A stretch of 44,303 bases of DNA from CAYFSS01 sp964345975 (GCA_964345975.1 CAYFSS010000019.1:1-44303), one strand, 5' to 3'. Numbered from the stretch's first letter, positions 6,665 through 16,655 are shown. Translations and numbers: made by a program. Notes: generated by a model not told the origin, from the letters alone.

Positions 6665-9600
6665 TTCCCGCTGGACTGCTACAGGGTCGGGGACATGGAG
6701 GATGGGCTTTTCAAAGGCAGGTGCACGCTCATGGTGATTTGAGAGGATGGCTTGGCGCTCCGTTGGTCCTACGCCGCCTTGACGATGTTGTAAGAACACG
6801 ATGAGAGCCCACACGATGAGAGAACCCAAAGTCACAAATAAACCAACCAGGAAACCTTCCGGTCTAAACTCGAGCCTCAAGTCCAAGGTGCCCCCCGGCA
6901 AGCGATAACCTAAGAGGCCTCCCCCCACCTTGACCAACGAATCAATAGGAGCTAATTCGTCATTGATGTAGAGATTCCAGCCGGAATCGTAGGGGATGGT
7001 CAAGAAGAGGACGGCATTTTCCTGGTCCGCAAGCGAAGCGGTCATCCTTGTTTCAGACTCATACGTCCACTCCACCGAGCGCTGTTTCAAGGCGGCAACG
7101 ATGTTCTCATAAACGTCCATCGGCTGTTCCGCCAACCAAATCGTCCAATCCGAACTTTCATTGGCTGCATACTCGACGAAGATTTCTAAGATCTCACCTT
7201 GCTCCAAGGGGCCCGGATCGAAGATTTCAGGTTTATTGATCGAGCGCGAGACCTCACGAACGACGTCCTCACCTTGTTTCACCTGATAGCGAATCGTAGA
7301 TGTGCGCGATGTATCGATAAAGAAGAACGCGCGCTTTGCGGCATCTGCCGTATAGCTCAGGCTATAACTCCCCGCTGTATTCACATCGTTCGAACGATAG
7401 CGGTACCCTTCCGTCGCCGATCCACCTTGAGATGCTGCATTGGCAACCGTAACTTCTGTCAGCTCCAACGGCTCATAGAGACCGTCGATACCGGTCATAT
7501 TTAACGCCAAGGTCCTTTGATTCTCAAAAGCCGACTCCGACTCTGCGGTCCACGCAGCCAAGTTCGGATGAGCTGCAATGCCTAAGCCGAGGGCATCCGG
7601 ATTCTCATAAAGCCTGGCAGTCCTATCCTCGGCCGATACCTCACGCAAGAAGACATGACGAGGATCATTGGTCTCACCGTTTTTCCAAACGAAGTATTTC
7701 AAACCCCAAAGTGCATCGAGGAAGGGCGTCGAGTCTACATATTTATAGGAGTTAATATTATTTCCGTGATAACCAAGCGAGCGCATGAGAGCTGCCGTCT
7801 GTTCCGGCGAGGTTGAGGAGAAGAGCGTAAAACCGGGATAGCCATAGAGTGCCGGATCGTTCGTGGTTTTTTGCGGCTCCAGTTCCATCCGATAGAAAGC
7901 ACCATCGGGTTCTCGATTGCGAGCTTCAGCAATAAGTTCTTCAACCTCATTAAAGTCACGAATAAAGTCGCTGCGCCGCGTGTAGTACTCATTATCGTCC
8001 ATTTGATTTGCCATGCTGATCCCATTCATCATGAGTTCAGCTAGGAAGACCACTAGGAGTAGTGATGTGACATAGCGCAGGCGATGACTATGGACCCGGG
8101 CCAAGAGGAAGAGGAGCACATACAATCCAAGGAAGAAGAGATTGACGTAGATCATGAGTTCGGAGAGCTCTTCAACTCCCAATTTCTGGACCAGCATGAG
8201 GTAGAAAACCAAACCGGCAACGGTCTTCAAGACCGTCATTGCCGAGCCTTCGAAGTTTGTATTGGTTATTCCACGATAGGCCAAGGTGATGATGAAGAAG
8301 ATGTAGACGAAGGCAAAGCGATGGGGCAACTGATTCGGGTAGTGCAGGCCATGCCAGAAGAAATTCAAGAAGTTCGAATTAAAGGCAAAGAACAGCACCG
8401 CAAGAGACGTGACGGAGAGGGCTTTTTCGCGCATAGAGATGCGCTCAGCCTTGAGATAGATGGGAATCAGAAGCACCGTAAGCAGACCTGCATAGACGTT
8501 GGGTAAGCCCGAACGCACATTAGGCACGGTTCCCAAAAAATGACGGGCCGGGAAATCAAAGATCTCAAAGAAGAAATTATGCGCAGTTGGCCACGTATCT
8601 CCTGATGCCGAGGTATGAAGGAGCGATAGGAACGTCGGCAACGCCATGATCGCACTGATCCCGGCACCCAAGATCGAAGCAAAGGCAAAGAGCAGTCCTC
8701 GCTTGAGATAATTCGGCACCAACTTCCCGGTCGAGAGCGTACGTTGCGTCTTCGGATCGATAAAGATCTGATAGATAAAGTAGAACGCAGCAAAGAGGCA
8801 CACGAAGACCGCCACGTAGTAATTCACGATGATCGAGAGCCCAAGCGTCAAGGAATAAAGACCGATCTTCTTCTCGCGTAGGAGCTTCAAAAGCCCCAAC
8901 ATCACCAGCGGTAATAAGACCAAACCATCGAGCCACATGACATTCCAGGCATAGGAGAAGGTATAAGAAGATAGTGCATAGGCTGATGACAGTGCCAAGA
9001 TCGCCAAATCAGTCGCTGTATCTTGCTTGGCATAGCGAGGTTTCTCACCCTCAAGCCGAGGAACGGCCGGGCGGCGATAACTGACATTGATGTTCGGACG
9101 ATGAAGGCTCAGGAGACCTCTCGAGCTCAAACCTTGCTCAAGAAAGATGCTCATCGTAAGTCCCATCAAGCCTGTTTTGAGAAGGGTCAGCACATAGATG
9201 CCTTCGGTCAGGTGATTGAGGGGAAAGAGCAGGAGCAAGATGTTTAGGGGCGAGGCGGCATAGTAAGCAATGAGACTATAGAAATTCACCCCAAGACCTG
9301 AGTTCCAGGCGTAGAAGAGGCTTTCACCGCCGGCTAGCTTGCGCTTCAATTCGCTCAGGAATGGCGCATATTGGTGATACATATCAATTGTCAGGGGGGT
9401 CTTATCCCCGACCGGATAGAAGCCCACGGTTGAATAAGCGATGAAGAGGAGAATGACGGGCACGAGGAAGCTCAGGATATAGAGTTCCCGCCGCATCTTT
9501 CTTATGGAAACCGGGGTCGCTCTCATGGGGCGACGAACCGGTGGTACCTGTGCTTCGTCCATTTCTGTGAGCAAGGCTGTTGAATAACGTTGGGGCTGAT

Positions 9601-10248
9601 GGAGCGTGGGGCCGACAGGTTCTTCGGGAGTTTCTTCGCTCTTCCGCCAACGGGTCAGCCACCTCAGGAATGACGGGGTCTTGTGCGGTCGGCGGGACTT
9701 GGCGGGCTTCTCAGGTGTCGGACCGCTGTCTGCGGTGTCCGCGGTGTCTGGGCTGTCTGGGGTGTCTGCGGTGTCTGCATCGTCCGCTGAAGCCGCATCG
9801 TCTGCCGAATCCGCATCGTCNNNNNNNNNNNNNNNNNNNNNNNNNNNNNNNNNNNNNNNNNNNNNNNNNNNNNNNNNNNNNNNNNNNNNNNNNNNNNNNN
9901 NNNNNNNNNNNNNNNNNNNNCCGCATCGTCTGCCGAATCCGCATCGTCCAGGTCATCCAACTCACTCACCGGACCGGCGCCCAAGTCATCGACCACTTCA
10001 TCCGATGAGTCATCTTCATCCGATAGCTCATCTTCATCCGATGCTTCTTTCACCGACACACGATCATCTAAATCAAACTTCGTCTCCGGCAATTCCTCAA
10101 TGGCGAAAGACTCACCTTGAGCCTCATCCGGTACTGGTTCAGAGACGGACTCGACAACGCTCTCCTGAGATTCATCCGATTCATCCATCCCGAACTTCGG
10201 GCGCAAGACCTTGTCTTCTTGCGAATGGTCATCCGGAAATTTAGGCAT
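6662..10248 (-). CDS. YfhO-family membrane protein with long acidic N-terminal extension (gap inside)
   Basis: The YfhO family (PF09586) comprises large polytopic membrane proteins; B. subtilis and Listeria members act in glycosylation of lipoteichoic acid. The C-terminal ~970 residues match: YILSFLVPVILLFIAYSTVGFYPVGD, DMYHQYAPFLSEL, many membrane segments, an extracytoplasmic domain, and a last helix near the C-terminus. A 100-N run (9821-9920) interrupts the 5' part, with the same 28 bp on both sides. Merging that overlap gives one frame from ATG 10248 to 6662, about 1152 residues. The first ~180 are Asp/Glu/Ser-rich with DDADSA-type repeats and then a basic patch. The ATG at 10248 overlaps the rsmI stop by 8 bp and has GGGGG six bases upstream. 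If the gap is real, a TTG at 9574 would be the next start. Confidence 0.85.
9821..9920. other. 100-N assembly gap inside the YfhO-type gene
   Basis: Exactly 100 N. The 28 bases before it (9793-9820) are identical to the 28 bases after it (9921-9948) and consist of an 18-bp tandem repeat encoding DDADSA on the minus strand. Joining at the overlap keeps the reading frame. Confidence 0.95.
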
Positions 10249-11161
10249 CTTCATCCCCCTCTTTAATGGTCAGGGCTAGCTCATATACATCATTCTTATC
10301 GATCGACGGATCCATGAGACGAAGCAGATCGATACAGTCACGCATCGACAATCCCCTCGCCAAACAAAACTGCAAAACTTCACGGATCTGCGTTTGTTCA
10401 ACGGAAGCATCGGGCATTCTCGCACGATAAGCACTTTGCCCTTCCAAGAGAATCATACATTCGCCTTTGACCCCTGCTTGGAGCTCCTCCGCTAATTCTG
10501 CTGTCGTGCCTCGATAATACGTTTCGTAGGTTTTCGTAAGTTCTCGGGCCACAACACAACGCCGATCCGGTGCAACCACAGCCATATCACGTAATGTTTC
10601 AGGAACACGGTGCGGCGCTTCGTAGAAGACTAGAGTCACATCAACACCCAAAAGCCCCTCCAGCACGCCAAGGCGCCGACCCTTCTTCTTAGGCAAGAAC
10701 CCATAGAAGTAGTAACGGCTCGCATCGAGCCCGCTAGCAGTCAAAGCCGTTACACCGGCGGACGGTCCCGGGATCACCGTCACATGGAGCCCCGCTTCAA
10801 CACATGCTGTAACCAAAGATGAACCGGGGTCAGAGATAAGCGGCATCCCCGCATCAGAGATCAGTGCTAAGCTCTCCCCGTTTTGAATCAAAGCCACCAA
10901 TTCAGCATCGCGCTGGTCGGCGTTATAACTGTGGTAACTGATCAGAGGCTTTGAAATGCCAAAGGTTGAAAGGAGCTGTTGACTCACTCTCGTATCTTCC
11001 GCAGCAATGCGTGAAACAGCTTGCAGGACTTGTAGTGCTCTTAAGCCTAGATCCAGAGGATTTCCCAGAGGCGTGGCAACAAGATAGAGACCGGGCTCGA
11101 GTGAGTGGACCGGCAGGAGATCTTTCAGCGACGTCAGCTCCGACTTGCAATCTCGCAGCAT
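10241..11161 (-). CDS. rsmI: 16S rRNA (cytidine1402-2'-O)-methyltransferase
   Basis: RsmI adds the 2'-O-methyl group to C1402 in the decoding centre of 16S rRNA, using S-adenosylmethionine. The 306-residue protein has the tetrapyrrole-methylase fold with LYLVATPLGN (27-36), EDTRVS, SYHSYN, SDAGMPLISDPG and VIPGPSAGVTALTASGL, then FYGFLPKKKGRR and YEAPHRV. The usual NLGDI after the first motif is NPLDL here, a mild deviation. AAGGAGG precedes the ATG. It is coupled to the YfhO-type gene downstream. In B. subtilis it belongs to the tmk-holB-yaaT-rsmI neighbourhood. Confidence 0.95.
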   Translation of the reverse strand: MLRDCKSELTSLKDLLPVHSLEPGLYLVATPLGNPLDLGLRALQVLQAVSRIAAEDTRVSQQLLSTFGISKPLISYHSYNADQRDAELVALIQNGESLALISDAGMPLISDPGSSLVTACVEAGLHVTVIPGPSAGVTALTASGLDASRYYFYGFLPKKKGRRLGVLEGLLGVDVTLVFYEAPHRVPETLRDMAVVAPDRRCVVARELTKTYETYYRGTTAELAEELQAGVKGECMILLEGQSAYRARMPDASVEQTQIREVLQFCLARGLSMRDCIDLLRLMDPSIDKNDVYELALTIKEGDEDA

Positions 11162-11346
11162 AAATCCTCCTTAGCGAATTAGATTTCATAATACACTAAC
11201 GATTAGCAGCCAAATCTTACGTCTGCCATAGCTTTGTTAATGTCCTTAAGTCTTCATTTATTTGTTACAAAGAGAACGCCATAATCAAGCCCATAACCAT
11301 GACTGCGAGCAAGACGATTCAACGCAACGTAAGGAGGGAACAAATC

Positions 11347-11793
11347 TTGCATAAGCGAATCATCGATCGTGACATCACTTTAATTCCTTATTATAGGAAT
11401 GATGAGATTTCGCTTCGGTGGTATCAGGACGCCAACGTATGCAAACAAGTGGACAATAGAGATAAACCCTATGATCTCGATTTGCTCCATCGCATGTACG
11501 ATTATCTTTGTGCTCATGGCAACTGCTACTACATCCAATACAAAGGCGTCTTGGTGGGCGACATTACCCTCACAGATCATCATGAAATTGCTATCGTAAT
11601 CTCCAAAGAATATCAAAACCTCCGGATTGGTCGGCGGTGCGTCATGGGCATCTTAGACCTTGCGAAAGAAAAGGGCATGACAGAAGTATTCGCCAACATC
11701 TACTCCTTCAATAAGCAGAGCCGGCGCATGTTCCAATCGATTGGCTTCGAGCAATTCGCTCACAATGACGATTGGTATGAATACAAACTTTAA
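11347..11793 (+). CDS. GNAT N-acetyltransferase
   Basis: The product is a GNAT-fold acetyltransferase of unknown substrate. Seen are an N-terminal DITLIPYYRNDEISLRWYQD, a middle beta segment GVLVGDITLTDH, and the acetyl-CoA loop as QNLRIGRRCVMGILDLAKEKG, followed by FNKQSRRMFQSIGFEQFA. The arrangement resembles RimJ/RimL-type and antibiotic-resistance-type acetyltransferases. I choose the TTG at 11347 because AAGGAGGG lies at 11331-11338 at ideal spacing; an in-frame ATG at 11299 has no ribosome site. That gives 148 residues. It stands alone, divergent from rsmI. Confidence 0.78.
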   Translation: MHKRIIDRDITLIPYYRNDEISLRWYQDANVCKQVDNRDKPYDLDLLHRMYDYLCAHGNCYYIQYKGVLVGDITLTDHHEIAIVISKEYQNLRIGRRCVMGILDLAKEKGMTEVFANIYSFNKQSRRMFQSIGFEQFAHNDDWYEYKL

Positions 11794-12230
11794 GGATCGT
11801 AAGCCGGCTTTTTGATCCCCTCGAGCATGCTCTCATATGCCAATATTCGTCTACTATTTAAAGATTACCTTAACACTTCAAAAGTCCATCCGCCCTCTCT
11901 GCTTTATCTCCCATCGTCTGTGCGATTTCGCTAAATTCCATGCTGCATTCCTCTTTTCTTTTGTTACAATGGAAAACAGATTATGAAGCATCAACCGAAA
12001 CCAAGAAATTCAAACTGAACAGGTAGGAGTACAGAATACAAGGAATAACGAGCAGGCTTTTGTGTTTAATGACCTCAGTCTCGACCTTTTGCGGAAGTTC
12101 ATCGTTAGGTTAAGGCAATCCTAAAATCGTAAGCCCTCTATTTCTTGGTAACAAAAAAGATCTATGCTAATGGAGCGTGTCACTATGCTAATTCGTAATT
12201 CTTGTGCGGGCATGAAAGGAAATATTCACT
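11794..12230. other. 437-bp intergenic region upstream of the ABC operon
   Basis: No gene seen. It holds an extended -10 (TGTTACAAT, 11962-11970) about 260 bp before the permease start, with no convincing -35. It also holds a pair of 10-bp direct repeats close to the start. The long leader has no riboswitch I recognise. Confidence 0.5.
12162..12192 (+). promoter_or_regulatory. direct repeat CTATGCTAAT x2, 21 bp apart
   Basis: CTATGCTAAT occurs at 12162-12171 and 12183-12192. The 21-bp period is two helical turns, as expected for a dimeric regulator binding one face. It lies 39 bp upstream of the first permease gene. Either copy could also serve as a -10 region. No regulator gene is adjacent. 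Confidence 0.4.
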
Positions 12231-13052
12231 ATGCGTCGTATTTATCACAGCCTTGGTAAGCGTGGTTTTGCTTCCTTTATTTTCCTGATCGTCTTCATCG
12301 TATTTTTCTACTTACCGCTGGCGAACCTGGTCATGTTGGCTTTTGGTAATCGCTATGAAGTCCCCGCCATCTTCCCCCAGGAATTTGGCGTTAAGTGGTG
12401 GGAATGGGTCTTGAACCAAAGAAACCTCGTCTCCTCGATCACCACCTCCTTCATCTTAGCCGTGGTTGTAACGGGCGTCTCCCTCCTCATTTGTCTCCCC
12501 GCAGCCTATGCCCTGGCTCGTTACGAGTTCAAAGGTCGTAGAATCTTTATGTTCAGCTTTCTCTTGACGAACGCCTTCCCTAAGATCGGCCTCTATGTCG
12601 CGATCGCTATCATCTACTATCGCTTGGGGCTCATGGGAACTTTTGTGGGCGTTGTCATTATCCACGTCTTAAACTCCATGGTCTTTATGACCTGGCTCCC
12701 TATGAATGCTTTCCGAGCCGTCCATAAACAACAAGAAGAGGCAGCCCGCGATGCGGGTGCAGGGCCTTTCCGGACGTTCTTGAGCATCACGCTCCCTCTT
12801 GCTAAACCCGGCATTATCGTGGCCTCGCTCTTTACCTTTATGAGTTCATTGGAAGAAGCACAGGGTGCACTCCTGGTCGGCTTCCCCCAAGTCAAGACAA
12901 TGCCTGTCGAACTCTACGGCGTCATCATGCAGTACCCTACGACTGCCGGTCCCGTCCTCTCTTTGATCCTCATGTTCCCAACCCTTCTGATCCTGCTCTT
13001 AGGTGGCAACCTGATGAGCGACGGAATGGGTAGTCAGTTGAAAGTGAAGTAA
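12231..13052 (+). CDS. ABC importer permease (second-type, 6 TM)
   Basis: This is the inner-membrane permease of a binding-protein-dependent importer. The 273-residue protein has six predicted membrane segments. Its cytoplasmic EAA loop, EEAARDAGAGPFRTFLSITLPLAKP (about 176-200), docks to the ATPase. Sequence style and short length fit the second permease of the CUT1/ferric/spermidine-type group (CysW/PotC-like). An AAAGGAAA ribosome site precedes the ATG. It is followed by the ATPase gene after 4 bp. The partner permease is encoded last in the cluster rather than next to it. The substrate cannot be read from the sequence. Confidence 0.88.
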   Translation: MRRIYHSLGKRGFASFIFLIVFIVFFYLPLANLVMLAFGNRYEVPAIFPQEFGVKWWEWVLNQRNLVSSITTSFILAVVVTGVSLLICLPAAYALARYEFKGRRIFMFSFLLTNAFPKIGLYVAIAIIYYRLGLMGTFVGVVIIHVLNSMVFMTWLPMNAFRAVHKQQEEAARDAGAGPFRTFLSITLPLAKPGIIVASLFTFMSSLEEAQGALLVGFPQVKTMPVELYGVIMQYPTTAGPVLSLILMFPTLLILLLGGNLMSDGMGSQLKVK

Positions 13053-13056
13053 GTCC

Positions 13057-14064
13057 ATGGCACAGAAAGTCAAACTTAAGATTGATGATATGACGAAGCT
13101 CTATCCCAACGGTGACGGGGTCGAGAATATCGATTTAGAGATTTACGAGAATGAACTCGTGACGCTCCTTGGACCTTCAGGTTGCGGAAAGACGACGATC
13201 CTCCGCACCATAGGAGGGTTCCTGAAAGTTACGGAAGGCGAGATTTACCTGAACGGTGAACCCATCTCCCATTTACCGCCTGAAGATCGTCCGACCGCGA
13301 TGGTGTTCCAGTCGTATAACCTCTGGCCTCACATGACCGTCGAGGAGAACCTGAACTTTGGACTTAAGATCCGCAAGATTCCTCGTGCTGAGCAACGCAA
13401 AAGGGTCGAACGCATCTTGGAGCTTGTCGGCATGACGGGCCACGATAAGAAGTATCCCAACCAGCTCTCCGGCGGCCAGCAACAACGTGTCGCTATTGCC
13501 AGAGCCATCTTGCTCGAGCCGCAAGTACTACTTCTCGACGAGCCTTTTTCAGCGCTTGATGCCAAGATCCGAATGCAGATGCGCGATGAGATCCGCCGCA
13601 TCCAGCGGGAACTAGGTATCACCATCGTCTTCGTCACCCACGACCAAGAAGAGGCGATGGAACTCTCCCACCGCATCGTGGTCATGAATAAAGGCGTCTG
13701 CGAGCAAACCGGGACGCCGCGTGAGATCTACGACCACCCGAATACACGATTTGTCGCAAGCTTCATCGGCGAGATGAACTTCATCCGGCAAGCAGACGGG
13801 ACAGATCTGGCAGTAAGGCCCGAAAACGTTGAGCTCTTTGTTCCGACCGGCAACGAAGATCCACAGGATATCGGAGTCATTGATTCCATCACTATCGTCG
13901 GACACTACACACAGATCTATCTCAATTATCAAGGCCAGCGCATCAAGTCCTACAGCAACCGAATTACCTCGGATCTGTTTATCGAAGGCGATTCAGCGGG
14001 CGTCATTCTCCATAGTTCCGGCAGCTACGAAAGCGAGCCGGATGTGAAGCTTGAGTCCGTTTAA
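13057..14064 (+). CDS. ABC importer ATPase (PotA/FbpC/UgpC type)
   Basis: This ATPase powers the importer encoded around it. The 335-residue protein has Walker A LGPSGCGKTTIL (about 37-48), Q-loop VFQSYNLWPHMTVEENL, signature LSGGQQQRVAIARAI, Walker B LLLDEPFSALD, and switch histidine FVTHDQEEAMELS. These are followed by a C-terminal TOBE-type domain (about 240-335) containing the DLAVRPENVEL segment typical of this subfamily. The start ATG lies four bases after the permease stop. A 259-bp stretch with an assembly gap separates it from the binding-protein gene. Confidence 0.93.
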   Translation: MAQKVKLKIDDMTKLYPNGDGVENIDLEIYENELVTLLGPSGCGKTTILRTIGGFLKVTEGEIYLNGEPISHLPPEDRPTAMVFQSYNLWPHMTVEENLNFGLKIRKIPRAEQRKRVERILELVGMTGHDKKYPNQLSGGQQQRVAIARAILLEPQVLLLDEPFSALDAKIRMQMRDEIRRIQRELGITIVFVTHDQEEAMELSHRIVVMNKGVCEQTGTPREIYDHPNTRFVASFIGEMNFIRQADGTDLAVRPENVELFVPTGNEDPQDIGVIDSITIVGHYTQIYLNYQGQRIKSYSNRITSDLFIEGDSAGVILHSSGSYESEPDVKLESV

Positions 14065-14158
14065 TCAATAGAACGTTTAGTGGCTCCCTTGATCTTATGG
14101 GATCGACGTCGTTCCACATCGATTGACGTTTGAACTTAGAAGATTGAGGAAACTCAGT

Positions 14159-14310
14159 NNNNNNNNNNNNNNNNNNNNNNNNNNNNNNNNNNNNNNNNNN
14201 NNNNNNNNNNNNNNNNNNNNNNNNNNNNNNNNNNNNNNNNNNNNNNNNNNNNNNNNNNGAAATCAGTAGATATCAGTAGAAATCAGTAGATATCAGAGAA
14301 ATCAGTAGAA
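14159..14310. repeat. assembly gap and ~10-bp tandem repeats upstream of the binding-protein gene
   Basis: A run of 100 N (14159-14258) is followed by alternating decamers AATCAGTAGA and TATCAGTAGA with one shortened unit, up to 14310. The left flank ends AAACTCAGT, which may be the degenerate start of the same array. Unlike the other gaps, no long identical terminal overlap is seen, so some sequence is really missing. The array ends just before the AGAGGAAG ribosome site. Confidence 0.8.
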
Positions 14311-14323
14311 AGAGGAAGCTAGT

Positions 14324-15475
14324 ATGAAGAAGGCATTGAAATTCATTGCACTTAGTCTTGCACTCGTCTTTGCTCTCGGTCTCTTTGCTCCGGCAATGAG
14401 CACCAGCGCAGAAGAAGAAAACAAAGAGTTCACGCTCTGGGCCGAAGGTTCAGATAACGTCCGCATTCAGCTTGAGAAACAAGTTGAAACCTTTAATGAA
14501 ACCAATGAGGACGGCTGGGTAGCCAAACTCGAATTCATCGTTTCAGGCACCGGAACACAGGGCCTCCAAGACCGCATTATTGCTGCCAGCCAGGCTGACC
14601 AGACAGGCACGGACTATGACGTCCTCGAGCTCGGTGATGAAAAGGCAGTTCAGTACATCGAACGTGCAGGCGACGATCTCTTCGTTGAACTCGACAAAGA
14701 GCTCATCCCTAACATCGAAAATCTCGAGTTCGAGTCCAGCTTTTACCCGGACCTCCTGGTCCCTTACCGTGGCACCACTGTCGTCCTCGCCTATAATTCC
14801 GAGACCGTTGAAGAGCCGCCTAAGACCACCGAAGAACTCTATCAGTGGATCAAGGACAACCCCGGCCGTTTCGCTTACAACACCCCCGATTCCGGCGGTG
14901 CAGGCGGTGCGTTCGTAACGACCAGCGTCTACAACTTCTTGCCTGAAGAAGCTCTCACCAGCAACGACAATAAGTGGGTCGAAGAGTATGGTGAAGGTTT
15001 CGATCTCTTAAAAGAGCTCCATCCTTACCTTTACCAGTCCTCCGGCAAAGTCGTTTACCCACACAAGAACCAGGGTACGCTCGACCTTCTCGCCAACAAG
15101 GAAGTTGACATGATCCCTGCCTGGGCAGACATGCTTCTCACCCAGAAGATGATGGGCACCATGCCTGAAGCCGTGAAGATTTCACAGCTTGATCCGGGCT
15201 TCACAGGGAACACCGTTGTTTGGGGCATCCCTTCCATCGGTTCAAACGTTGAAGGTGCGCATGCATGGATCAACTACATGCTCTCACCTGAAGCTCAGAA
15301 CATTGCGCTCGAAACTCAGGCGGCTATCCCTGTCATCAACTTTGACCTCATCGACGAAGATCTCAAGAGTCTCATCGACGGTCTTAATCTCGAAGGCTTC
15401 CGCCTTTCCAGCATTGGTGATAACTCCACCGATCTGAACGAGCTTTGGAACCGCGAAATTGCAACCCTTGACTAA
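14324..15475 (+). CDS. extracellular solute-binding protein of the ABC importer
   Basis: This is the periplasmic-type binding protein (cluster D, family 1-like) for the flanking permeases. Residues 1-29 form a signal peptide (Lys-Lys start, hydrophobic core, STSA cleavage site before EEENKEF). There is no cysteine at the cleavage region, so it is not a lipoprotein. The mature part shows FTLWAEGSDN, VPYRGTTVVLAYNSETV (about 143-159) and WIKDNPGRFAYNTP, resembling ferric/thiamine/polyamine-type binders (AfuA, ThiB or YnjB-like). The substrate is not determined. It is separated from the ATPase gene by the repeat array and from the last permease gene by 112 bp. Confidence 0.85.
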   Translation: MKKALKFIALSLALVFALGLFAPAMSTSAEEENKEFTLWAEGSDNVRIQLEKQVETFNETNEDGWVAKLEFIVSGTGTQGLQDRIIAASQADQTGTDYDVLELGDEKAVQYIERAGDDLFVELDKELIPNIENLEFESSFYPDLLVPYRGTTVVLAYNSETVEEPPKTTEELYQWIKDNPGRFAYNTPDSGGAGGAFVTTSVYNFLPEEALTSNDNKWVEEYGEGFDLLKELHPYLYQSSGKVVYPHKNQGTLDLLANKEVDMIPAWADMLLTQKMMGTMPEAVKISQLDPGFTGNTVVWGIPSIGSNVEGAHAWINYMLSPEAQNIALETQAAIPVINFDLIDEDLKSLIDGLNLEGFRLSSIGDNSTDLNELWNREIATLD

Positions 15476-15587
15476 GGCTGAAGAAGTCTTGGTATAACAG
15501 GTAGATTGGTTTGGGCTTTTGGATGTGAGGGGTAGAGTCCTTCGCGTTCAGAAGTCTAACCCTTTCAGGTAGATCCGGAGGAACAGC

Positions 15588-16622
15588 ATGAGTCAGCAGG
15601 ATCACGATAGGAACAACGACGTCCTCAAGGATAAGATCGCACCTCCAACGGGGGAGCTTCCCGATCCTGTAGGGATTATCACAACGCCTGAGGAAGAGGT
15701 CAACGAACCTATGCCTACAGGTAAATCTCCTGCACCCGGCCCCGGTTCTCCACGCAAATTTTCTATATCCGCAGGTAGGATCGAGCGTCCCGGGAAATGG
15801 GTTCCTTATGCGATGCTCTTACCTTCGATGGCTCTCCTGATCGTGTTCACGATCTGGCCGATCATCAATAACGTACGGCAGAGTTTCGTCTCGGAGGAAA
15901 CGGGTGAATTCACCTTTGCAAATTACACCTACTACTTCACCGATGAAATCATGCGTGCCAATATCATCTACACCTTGGAGATCGTCATCGTCACGGTGAT
16001 CCTCGTCCTTGTGATCGGGTATCTCCTCGCACTCTATATGAGATTCTCAAAGACGCGAATTGCCGGGGTCTTGCGCAAGATCTACATTTTGCCGCGTTTC
16101 GTGCCGGGCCTCGTGGCCGTCAACGGCATGATCACGGTCATTCGTGACTCGGGTCTTATCAATCGGATCGGGCGTTTGTTTGGCCAGAATTGGCAACTGG
16201 GCCTCATGTATGACATGAAGGGCATCATCTTGATGAATCTTTGGTTCAACATCCCCTTCGTTGCTATGATTTTGGCCAGTGCACTCTCATCGATCCAGGA
16301 CCCTGCCATCGAAGCGGCTCGAGATGTCGGGGCGAACAAGCTCACGATCTTCGGGCGCTTCATCTTGCCCTTGACCTACAAGGACATCCTGATCGCTGCG
16401 ACCTTCGTCTTCATGGGGAATATCTCGTCGTTTACCACCCCCTATCTCATGGGCGGCAACCATCCCAAGATGCTCGGCATCCAGATCTATACGGATTTCG
16501 GCAATACTCGCTACGAACGTGCGGCTGCCCTTGCAGTCATCATGTTCATCTTCTCAGGGATCTCAGCTGCAACCTACATCTACACCAACCTACGAGAGTC
16601 GGAATGGGAACGAGCGCGATAG
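15588..16622 (+). CDS. ABC importer permease (first-type) with Pro-rich cytoplasmic N-terminus
   Basis: This permease partners the one encoded at 12231. Six membrane segments follow a roughly 65-residue hydrophilic, Pro/Glu-rich N-terminus that is unusual for the family. WVPYAMLLPSMALLIVFTIW opens the membrane part. The EAA loop is IEAARDVGANKLTIFGRFILPL (about 241-262). CGGAGGAAC precedes the ATG. Its place after the binding protein completes the transporter, and a strong terminator follows the gene. Confidence 0.88.
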   Translation: MSQQDHDRNNDVLKDKIAPPTGELPDPVGIITTPEEEVNEPMPTGKSPAPGPGSPRKFSISAGRIERPGKWVPYAMLLPSMALLIVFTIWPIINNVRQSFVSEETGEFTFANYTYYFTDEIMRANIIYTLEIVIVTVILVLVIGYLLALYMRFSKTRIAGVLRKIYILPRFVPGLVAVNGMITVIRDSGLINRIGRLFGQNWQLGLMYDMKGIILMNLWFNIPFVAMILASALSSIQDPAIEAARDVGANKLTIFGRFILPLTYKDILIAATFVFMGNISSFTTPYLMGGNHPKMLGIQIYTDFGNTRYERAAALAVIMFIFSGISAATYIYTNLRESEWERAR

Positions 16623-16655
16623 TCCACGTACTTTGACACCCAAAAGCCCACCCCG

